A stretch of 5,072 bases of DNA, from contig JAAXHZ010000319.1 in assembly GCA_012270625.1 (NCBI GenBank), positions 1-5,072 on the forward strand. The letters run 5' to 3'. Source of the stretch: Dehalococcoidia bacterium (lineage in GTDB: Bacteria > Chloroflexota > Dehalococcoidia > SAR202 > UBA11138). Each line of letters starts with the position of its first letter. Positions within the stretch are counted from its first letter, which is position 1. The position numbers and the translations under genes are program-made. The notes below the pieces were generated by a model. The model did no database searches. It was not told the origin of the DNA and saw nothing but the letters and a program-made list of their open reading frames with translations. Below are positions 1 to 5,072 of the stretch, one piece after another.

Positions 1-6
1 GACCTC

Positions 7-15
7 TGCTATACT
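7..15 (+). promoter_or_regulatory. Possible extended -10 promoter element upstream of the crotonase gene
   Basis: The bases TGCTATACT fit an extended -10 (TG-n-TATACT, one mismatch to TATAAT). Transcription would start near position 21-23, giving a leader of about 30 nt before the ATG at 53. The matching -35 region would lie outside the window, so it cannot be judged. The element sits within a direct repeat of CTCTGC (4-9 and 14-19, 10-bp period), which may be chance. This is a motif match only. Confidence 0.3.
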
Positions 16-40
16 CTGCACGGTCTGAAGCATCCATTTT

Positions 41-46
41 GAGGAG
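41..46 (+). promoter_or_regulatory. Ribosome binding site of the crotonase gene
   Basis: GAGGAG lies 6 nt before the ATG at 53. This is a strong Shine-Dalgarno match at good spacing and fixes the start of the first gene. Confidence 0.75.
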
Positions 47-52
47 ACACGC

Positions 53-853
53 ATGTCATACCAGTTCATCACATACGAGCGGAAGGGTCGGATCACATAC
101 GTAACGATCAATCGTCCTGAACGCCTGAACGCGCTCCATCCTCCGGCAAACGCCGAGCTGCACGACGCATTCAACAGGTTCAAAGACGACCCGGACGCTT
201 GGGTTGCCATCCTGACCGGCACCGGAGAGAGGGCGTTCAGCGCCGGCAACGATCTCAGGTACACCGCCGAGCGTGACCAGGGGCAGCACGGTGATCAGGA
301 CCCCAACGTCCGTTACGCTCACGCGCCGTTCGGTGGAATAACCTCAAACTTCGAGTGCTGGAAGCCGATGATAGCGGCCGTTAACGGTTACGCGCTCGGA
401 GGCGGGTTGGAGACCGCGATGGCCTGCGACATCATCATCGCAGCGGACCACGCCGAGCTCGGTCTGCCAGAGCCTCGTGTCGGCCTGTACGCAGGCGCTG
501 GCGGGGTGTTCAGACTCCCGCGTTTCGTTCCCACGAAGATAGCTATGGGAATGATGTTGACCGCGCGGCGGATCAGCGCTCAAGAGGCGTATCGAATTGG
601 ACTGGTGAACGAGGTCGTGCCGTTGGCTGAACTCATGCCGACGGCGGAACGATGGGCCAACGAAATCCTGGAGTGCGCGCCTCTCTCGATTAGAGCAAGC
701 AAGCAGATGGGATACATGGGCCTGGACTGGCCGCTCGACGTTGCCATGTCTCGCAACTACAGCGAGGCGCAGAAGCACAACTCCTCCGCGGACAGGATCG
801 AAGGCCCCCGAGCGTTCTCTGAGAAGCGCACTCCCAATTGGACGGCATCCTGA
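53..853 (+). CDS. Enoyl-CoA hydratase/isomerase (crotonase) family protein, CaiD-like
   Basis: This 266-aa cytoplasmic enzyme of the crotonase fold most likely adds water to, or removes it from, a CoA thioester. Residues 61-68 (AFSAGNDL) and 111-119 (NGYALGGGL) form the two parts of the CoA oxyanion hole. Both glutamates that act as acid and base in rat mitochondrial enoyl-CoA hydratase (Glu144, Glu164) have counterparts: E120 in GGGLE and E140 in LGLPEPRVG, with the same 20-residue spacing. This supports hydratase activity rather than a pure isomerase or hydrolase. The C-terminal pattern EGPRAFSEKRTPNW resembles carnitinyl-CoA dehydratase (CaiD) and related bacterial crotonases. The length is typical (about 255-270 aa). 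The ATG is supported by GAGGAG 6 nt upstream. The next gene begins 43 nt after the stop on the same strand. The substrate cannot be told from sequence: beta-oxidation, carnitine-type or other acyl-CoAs are all possible. No neighbouring acyl-CoA dehydrogenase, ligase or thiolase is visible to narrow it. Confidence 0.92.
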   Translation: MSYQFITYERKGRITYVTINRPERLNALHPPANAELHDAFNRFKDDPDAWVAILTGTGERAFSAGNDLRYTAERDQGQHGDQDPNVRYAHAPFGGITSNFECWKPMIAAVNGYALGGGLETAMACDIIIAADHAELGLPEPRVGLYAGAGGVFRLPRFVPTKIAMGMMLTARRISAQEAYRIGLVNEVVPLAELMPTAERWANEILECAPLSIRASKQMGYMGLDWPLDVAMSRNYSEAQKHNSSADRIEGPRAFSEKRTPNWTAS

Positions 854-884
854 CTCTGCCCCAGACGGTCAGTTACAAGAAAGC

Positions 885-890
885 AAAGGA
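885..890 (+). promoter_or_regulatory. Ribosome binding site deciding the start of the M1 aminopeptidase
   Basis: AAAGGA lies 6 nt before the ATG at 897. It favours this start over upstream in-frame codons, the first of which (741) would lie inside the crotonase gene. Confidence 0.7.
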
Positions 891-896
891 ACGGGA

Positions 897-3500
897 ATGG
901 AATCATCCAGCGAGTGGCAACTACCGACCGGCGTTCGACCCACGCGATACGCTCTTAACCTGGAGCCTGATCTCAACACTTTCAAGTTCGACGGCTACGT
1001 TTCGATCGACATCGAGGTGTCAGAATCAACTTCTGAGGTCGTGCTGAACAGCGCGGAGATCGACATCCACTACGGTCGCATCACCCTCGAAAGTGGCTCG
1101 TCTTATCGAGCGACCGGTGTCTCCTTTGACGAGGAGCGCGAGACTGTGACCGTCTCCTTCGACAGCCCCATCCCGGCAGGAACAGCGCAGCTCGGAATCG
1201 ATTTCACAGGGGAGCTCAACGACAAGCTGCGTGGCTTCTACCGGTCCTCGTACACGGACGTAGATGGAAACCAGCGCTGGATGGCGACGACTCAGTTCGA
1301 GTCCACAGACGCGCGCAGAGCGTTCCCATGCTGGGACGAACCGGCGATCAAGGCCACGTTCGACGTGACGCTCATTGTCCCTGAAGAGCTTGAGGTCATT
1401 TCGAACACCGAGCCGGTTGCTACGACCGTGGGAGCCAGCGGCAAGAAGTCGGTTCGTTTCGCGGAAACTCCGGTCATGTCCACGTATCTGCTCGCGTTCA
1501 TAGTGGGCGATTTGGCTTGCGTCCAGGATCGTACGGATGACGGCGTGCTGATGCGAGTGTGGGCAACACGCGGCAACGAGGACAAGGGCCGGTTCGCGCT
1601 CGAAACTTCGATGGACCTTCTGGACTACTTCCATGAGTATTTCGGAGTCCCCTATCCGCTGACTAAGCTGGACCATATAGCAATCCCGGACTTCGCCGCC
1701 GGCGCAATGGAGAACTGGGGCGCGATCACGTACAGAGAGGTTGCGCTTCTCGTGGACCCAGAGAACAGCTCCGCGGGAACACGCGAGATCGTCGCGGCAA
1801 TTGTCTCGCACGAGATGGCGCACCAGTGGTTTGGAAATCTCGTCACCATGGAGTGGTGGGACGACCTCTGGCTCAACGAGAGCTTCGCGTCTTGGATGGG
1901 GGACAAGGCCGTCGATTACCTGCATCCGGAGTGGGACATGTGGACGCAGTTCCTGACCCACGACACCGGCTCGGCTCTCAACCTCGATGGGCTTCGCAAC
2001 TCGCACCCAATAGAACAGGAGGTCGGCAATCCGGCGGAGATCGGTCAGCTATTCGACGCCATCAGCTACTCGAAAGGCGGCTCCATTCTGAGGATGCTGG
2101 AACACTACCTGGGAGCAGAGGATTTCCAGAAAGGCCTCCAGATATACATCAAACGGCACGAGTACGCGAATGCCCGGACACGGGACCTGTGGAACGCGCT
2201 CGGAGAGGCGTCCGGACAGCCGGTGGCCGAGATCATGGACACGTGGACATCGCAGACCGGCTATCCGGTACTGGACACGACTGTGAGTCGCTCTGATGAC
2301 ACAATCGAGGTTGGTCTTTCCCAGTCCAGGTTCCTCTATGACGATGTCCTGGGAGATGACGGGGAAGACGATACCCTGTGGAAGGTCCCCATCACCGCGA
2401 GAACAGCATCCAACGCGGATCCGGCGCGAGAACTCATGGATGACGCTGAGGCCACCCTCAGTCTGAGTCCCTCGACTTTCGGGCAGACTGACGAATGGAT
2501 AAAGGTCAATCCTGGCCAGTCCGGGTTCTACAGGGTCAAGTACACGGACGATGAAGTCGAGAGGCTCAAGACGCCCATCAGAAATCTCACGCTTCCGGCC
2601 CAGGACAGACTCGGATTGCAGTCCGACGCTTACGCCTTGGCGAAAGCCGGACACATCCCGGCCTCGGCATACCTGAACCTGGCTGAGGCATACTCAAACG
2701 AGATAGACCCGTCCGTAGCCAGCGATCTCGCGGCGTGCCTCAACGCACTAGACAACCTCCTGTCAGACGAGGAATTCCACACCGCCTATCAGGCGTTCGG
2801 ACGCAGCATATTCAAGCCGATCGGCGAACGCGCAGGGTGGGACGCGAGGGACGGAGAGGGACACAGGGACGTGCTGCTCCGGTCCACGGCGCTCGGCCAG
2901 CTGGGCCGGTTCGCCGACGTGGATACGCTCGTCGAGGCCAGCAGGAGATTCGAGCGCTACAGAGAAGACTCCGCAGCGGTCCCGGCGGACCTCAGATCGG
3001 TGACGTTCTCGATGGCCGCCCAGCAGGGCGACCAAGACCTCTACGACGTGATGTGGGAGCTGGAACAGGGAGCGACGCTCCAGGAAGAGAAGATGCGTTT
3101 CCTGGGCGCGCTTTGCGGCTTCAGTGATGAGGCGCTTCTCCAAGAGACGCTTGAACGGTCGCTGAATGACGACTATGTACGCAGCCAGGACACCATCCGG
3201 GTCATGGTAGGAGTAGCGTCCAACAGGAATGGTCGAGAGCTGGCCTGGCAGTTCCTCAAGGACAACTGGGCTGAGTTCGACCGACGCTACGGCGAGGGCG
3301 GATTTGCGATAATGAGGCTCGTCAGCATCTCGTCGCTGTTCACTACCCAAGAAAAGCGCCAGGAGATCGAGGAGTTCTTCGCCGCCAATCCGGTTCCAGC
3401 GGCAGAACGAACGATTCGGCAGGGTCTGGAGCGAATGGCTATCAACATCGCGTGGCTCGATCAGAATCGGGAAGACCTTGCTCGCTGGCTGGTAGCCTAG
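897..3500 (+). CDS. M1 family zinc aminopeptidase (puromycin-sensitive / tricorn-factor type)
   Basis: This 867-aa metallopeptidase removes N-terminal residues from peptides, probably in late steps of cytoplasmic protein turnover. The order is an N-terminal beta-sandwich (about 1-205, with FESTDARRAFPCWDEP at 134-149), a thermolysin-like domain (about 206-440), a small beta domain, and an ERAP1-like helical C-terminal domain starting near W534 (IKVNPGQSGFYRVKY). The catalytic set is complete. GAMEN at 269-273 binds the substrate amino terminus. HEMAH at 305-309 gives two zinc ligands and the general base E306. E328 in WLNESFASW, 18 residues further on, is the third ligand. Y391 in AISYSKGG is the expected transition-state tyrosine. 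No signal peptide or membrane segment is seen, so it is probably cytoplasmic. The start at 897 is chosen for AAAGGA 6 nt upstream, a family-like N-terminus (WQLPTGVRPTRYALNLEPD) and no overlap. The open frame extends back to 741, but those 52 residues are crotonase sequence read in another frame. An acidic loop at about 482-492 (DDVLGDDGEDD) lies in the linker domain. Substrate preference is not predictable from sequence. Confidence 0.95.
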   Translation: MESSSEWQLPTGVRPTRYALNLEPDLNTFKFDGYVSIDIEVSESTSEVVLNSAEIDIHYGRITLESGSSYRATGVSFDEERETVTVSFDSPIPAGTAQLGIDFTGELNDKLRGFYRSSYTDVDGNQRWMATTQFESTDARRAFPCWDEPAIKATFDVTLIVPEELEVISNTEPVATTVGASGKKSVRFAETPVMSTYLLAFIVGDLACVQDRTDDGVLMRVWATRGNEDKGRFALETSMDLLDYFHEYFGVPYPLTKLDHIAIPDFAAGAMENWGAITYREVALLVDPENSSAGTREIVAAIVSHEMAHQWFGNLVTMEWWDDLWLNESFASWMGDKAVDYLHPEWDMWTQFLTHDTGSALNLDGLRNSHPIEQEVGNPAEIGQLFDAISYSKGGSILRMLEHYLGAEDFQKGLQIYIKRHEYANARTRDLWNALGEASGQPVAEIMDTWTSQTGYPVLDTTVSRSDDTIEVGLSQSRFLYDDVLGDDGEDDTLWKVPITARTASNADPARELMDDAEATLSLSPSTFGQTDEWIKVNPGQSGFYRVKYTDDEVERLKTPIRNLTLPAQDRLGLQSDAYALAKAGHIPASAYLNLAEAYSNEIDPSVASDLAACLNALDNLLSDEEFHTAYQAFGRSIFKPIGERAGWDARDGEGHRDVLLRSTALGQLGRFADVDTLVEASRRFERYREDSAAVPADLRSVTFSMAAQQGDQDLYDVMWELEQGATLQEEKMRFLGALCGFSDEALLQETLERSLNDDYVRSQDTIRVMVGVASNRNGRELAWQFLKDNWAEFDRRYGEGGFAIMRLVSISSLFTTQEKRQEIEEFFAANPVPAAERTIRQGLERMAINIAWLDQNREDLARWLVA

Positions 3501-3516
3501 AATTTCCGCAGGGCGA

Positions 3517-3530
3517 CGATCAACGATCAA
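3517..3530 (+). repeat. Two tandem copies of the 7-mer CGATCAA in the gap before comF
   Basis: CGATCAA occurs twice head to tail (3517-3523 and 3524-3530) in the 38-nt gap between the peptidase stop and the comF ATG. The second copy runs up to a weak GAG-type ribosome binding site (3531-3533). It may be a replication-slippage duplication. No regulatory role can be shown from one example. Confidence 0.5.
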
Positions 3531-3538
3531 GAGCAGAG

Positions 3539-4297
3539 ATGGCGGCTGAGTCCGACTCTCCGGCCCCTAAACCTCTTTGTGCGAGGCCGAGCTGGTCTAT
3601 CGCAGCGGATCGGCTCTGGCGGGCGGCCCTGGACGTGGTGTTTCCCATCGCTTGCCTGGGCTGCGATTCTCGCGGGCGGTTCATCTGCGCCGCGTGCGCT
3701 GACGACATGCCCAAGCTCGACCGACCGTTCTGCACGGTCTGCGCCAACCCTGGTGTGAGTGGCGTCTGCTCGTGGTGCCGCGCGCACGCGCCTTCGATAG
3801 ACGCGATTCGCTCCCCGTTCCTATACGTGCCAAACAGCCCCATCTACAAGGCGATCACAATGCTGAAGTACCGAGGGATGCGAGCCATCGCACCCGAAAT
3901 GGCTGAGCTTCTTCACTCGTATCTCTCGGCCCGGCGTTCAGGGAACCCCGACGTCATCGTGCCGGTGCCCAGTCATCAGTCGCGAGTCAGGCAGCGTGGC
4001 TACGCTCAGGCAGCGCTGATTGCCGCAGAGCTGGGGCGCAGGATGAACTTGCCAGTAAGCGCGAGCGCGCTGGAACGAGTCAGAAACGCGCCGTCTCAAC
4101 TCGAGACCGAGTCACGCGAGGGTCGATGGGCGAACGTTCAGGCGGGATTCGAGTCCAAGTCCCGTCTTGACGGCGCGAGCGTCCTACTGGTGGACGACCT
4201 GGTTACGACGGGATCGACCGCCTCGGCGTGCGCATCTGCGTTGAAGTTGGCAGGCGCGCGCCGCGTCATAGGTCTGTCGGTAGCCAGGGCTCCGTAG
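3539..4297 (+). CDS. comF: ComF family protein (double zinc ribbon plus phosphoribosyltransferase domain)
   Basis: This 252-aa protein belongs to the ComF/GntX family. It has an N-terminal cysteine-rich zinc-ribbon region with four CxxC pairs (C39/C42, C50/C53, C65/C68, C77/C80). A type I phosphoribosyltransferase fold follows. YKAITMLKYRG (103-113) is a typical ComF segment, VIVPVPSH lies at 139-146, and VLLVDDLVTTGST (215-227) is the PRPP-binding loop with the paired aspartates D219/D220. In naturally transformable bacteria, ComF works with the ComFA helicase and other proteins in taking up single-stranded DNA. Many non-competent bacteria also carry the gene, and its reaction, if any, is unsettled. 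The ATG at 3539 is preferred because the frame's upstream GTG at 3452 would overlap the peptidase by 49 bp and add a non-conserved N-terminus. However, its ribosome binding site (AAGAG, 5 nt upstream) is weak, so translation may partly depend on the upstream gene. No other competence gene is visible. The common ComF motif RGFNQ reads RGYAQ here (153-157). Confidence 0.9.
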   Translation: MAAESDSPAPKPLCARPSWSIAADRLWRAALDVVFPIACLGCDSRGRFICAACADDMPKLDRPFCTVCANPGVSGVCSWCRAHAPSIDAIRSPFLYVPNSPIYKAITMLKYRGMRAIAPEMAELLHSYLSARRSGNPDVIVPVPSHQSRVRQRGYAQAALIAAELGRRMNLPVSASALERVRNAPSQLETESREGRWANVQAGFESKSRLDGASVLLVDDLVTTGSTASACASALKLAGARRVIGLSVARAP

Positions 4298-4298
4298 G

Positions 4299-5072
4299 TC
4301 AGACACGGACGAACTTGGAAACGCGCTCGCCCCTGCCGATCTCGGTAACGTAGATGCTGCCATGGGAGTCCACGCAGATGCCGTGACCGCCGATCAGCGT
4401 CCCCAGGCCCGCGCCTTCGTTGCCGCGCCAGCGCGTTATCAGCTCGCCGTCCATCGTCCATATGCTGACGCCGTTGCCGCCACCCTGTTCGATGACGTAG
4501 ATGGTGTCGTCATGAATCCAGAGGTCGCCGGGAGCGACCATGTCTGTCCATTCTTCGAGGAAGCCGCCTTCGTCGTCGAATATCTGGATGCGATCATTCT
4601 CGCGGTCAGCGATAAAGACCCTGCTGTTCTTGTCAACCCATACATTGTGGAGCAGCGCGAACTCGCCAGGGCCGGTGCCCTGCTTGCCCCATGACTTGAC
4701 CAGCTCTCCATCGGCGGTGAACTTGTGGACGCGGTGGCCGCCGTAGCCGTCAGAGACGAACATGTGGCCGTCAGGCGCAATGGCCAGCCCTGACGGCATG
4801 TTGAACGGCATGCCCTGGAACGACGGTGACGGCGCGAGCTTCTCGCCAAGAGTCCGAAGCGCCTCTCCGCCGGGCGTGTACTCGGTAGCGATATGGTAGT
4901 CGCGATCGACCAGCCAGACGTTGTCGTTTGGCGCGATGTAGATGCCGTGCGGATTTGCGGAGAACGTCCCCTCTCCCCAGGAGCTTATGAAGCTGCCATC
5001 GGTGTTCCAGATCGTTACAGGGTGCAGACCTCGGCTGAATATGTACACCTCATCGTTCGAGTTCACAGCGCC
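4299..5072 (-). CDS. Six-bladed NHL beta-propeller protein, peptidyl-alpha-hydroxyglycine alpha-amidating lyase (PAL)-like; 5' end beyond the window
   Basis: The visible 257 codons read in frame to the right edge (residue 1 = codon 5072-5070), so the gene is cut off at its start. A GTG at 5066 lies inside a conserved propeller strand (AVNSNDEVYIFSRG) and is unlikely to be the true start. Six NHL-type blades can be read, beginning near residues 1, 42, 94, 142, 182 and 230. Only a short N-terminal segment, probably the strand that closes the ring, should be missing. Comparison from memory with the animal PAL domain matches R14 (FSRG), H42 (PHGIYI), Y110 (SDGYGGHR), H142 (LHNVWVD), R161 (ADRENDRIQ) and H230 (GGHGICVD) to the catalytic Arg533, zinc-ligand His585, Tyr654, His690, Arg706 and zinc-ligand His786. 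PAL splits peptidyl-alpha-hydroxyglycine into an amide and glyoxylate. The bacterial substrate is unknown, and no partner monooxygenase is in view. Whether it is exported cannot be told without the N-terminus. The stop codon is one base from that of comF on the other strand. Confidence 0.85.
   Translation of the reverse strand, partial: GAVNSNDEVYIFSRGLHPVTIWNTDGSFISSWGEGTFSANPHGIYIAPNDNVWLVDRDYHIATEYTPGGEALRTLGEKLAPSPSFQGMPFNMPSGLAIAPDGHMFVSDGYGGHRVHKFTADGELVKSWGKQGTGPGEFALLHNVWVDKNSRVFIADRENDRIQIFDDEGGFLEEWTDMVAPGDLWIHDDTIYVIEQGGGNGVSIWTMDGELITRWRGNEGAGLGTLIGGHGICVDSHGSIYVTEIGRGERVSKFVRV

Noticed and set aside
741..896. N-terminal extension of the M1 aminopeptidase frame back to 741
   Set aside because: It overlaps the last 113 bases of the crotonase gene in another frame, gives an Arg/Ser/Pro-rich non-family sequence, and the ATG at 897 has a well-spaced AAAGGA.
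1026..2006. Long open frame of 326 codons on the minus strand inside the aminopeptidase gene
   Set aside because: It lies wholly opposite a catalytic-domain sequence with clear family motifs. Its product is Arg/His/Val-rich with no recognisable domain, as expected of an antisense shadow in GC-rich DNA.
2763..3530. Open frame of 255 codons on the minus strand opposite the aminopeptidase C-terminal domain
   Set aside because: No recognisable domain and a shadow-like composition; the plus-strand protein in this region is a well-behaved ERAP1-like domain.
3452..3538. N-terminal extension of ComF from the GTG at 3452
   Set aside because: It would overlap the peptidase by 49 bp and add 29 residues unlike ComF proteins. 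The ATG at 3539 gives a normal family length, although its ribosome binding site is weak.
4272..4304. GTCTG / CAGAC inverted repeat across the convergent stop codons as a possible bidirectional terminator
   Set aside because: The stem is only 5 bp with a loop of 23 nt, its ends do not extend by pairing, and there is no T-run on either strand.
4362..4694. Plus-strand open frame of 110 codons opposite the propeller gene
   Set aside because: It is the complement of clear NHL repeats, lacks a ribosome binding site that I can see, and has no family signal.
5064..5066. GTG as the true start of the propeller gene
   Set aside because: The frame stays open to the window edge, and the residues around this codon fit an internal propeller strand that precedes the conserved Arg-containing FSRG segment. 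The gene is treated as incomplete.

Overview
The window looks like a stretch of bacterial chromosome with moderately high GC (around 58-60% by eye), densely packed with metabolic and housekeeping genes. It shows no phage, transposon, CRISPR, tRNA or rRNA signal. The mix of a CaiD-like crotonase, a PSA/tricorn-factor-type M1 aminopeptidase, a ComF-type phosphoribosyltransferase and a six-bladed propeller protein of the peptidyl-hydroxyglycine lyase type would fit an environmental Chloroflexota genome (SAR202/Dehalococcoidia-like). That placement is an inference from gene content only and would need protein searches to confirm.

Layout: three genes run rightward. They are an enoyl-CoA hydratase/isomerase family protein (53-853), an M1 zinc aminopeptidase (897-3500, re-started from a longer open frame) and a ComF family protein (3539-4297, also re-started). 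The gaps between them are 43 and 38 nt and hold no visible terminator, so they could be one transcript. A plausible extended -10 element lies just upstream of the first gene at the window edge. Facing them is a leftward NHL/six-bladed beta-propeller gene (stop at 4299-4301) that runs off the right edge without its true start. It ends a single base from the comF stop codon.

How the genes relate: the three rightward genes share no obvious pathway (acyl-CoA chemistry, peptide trimming, and a PRTase-fold protein linked in other bacteria to DNA uptake). Any co-transcription looks like convenience rather than a dedicated system. The leftward propeller is the most interesting product. It appears to keep nearly all the metal and catalytic positions of the peptidylglycine alpha-amidating lyase (PAL) active site, with one apparent substitution.

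I did not find a convincing previously undescribed system here. All coding space is accounted for by four recognisable families, and there is no gene-free stretch longer than about 52 bases.
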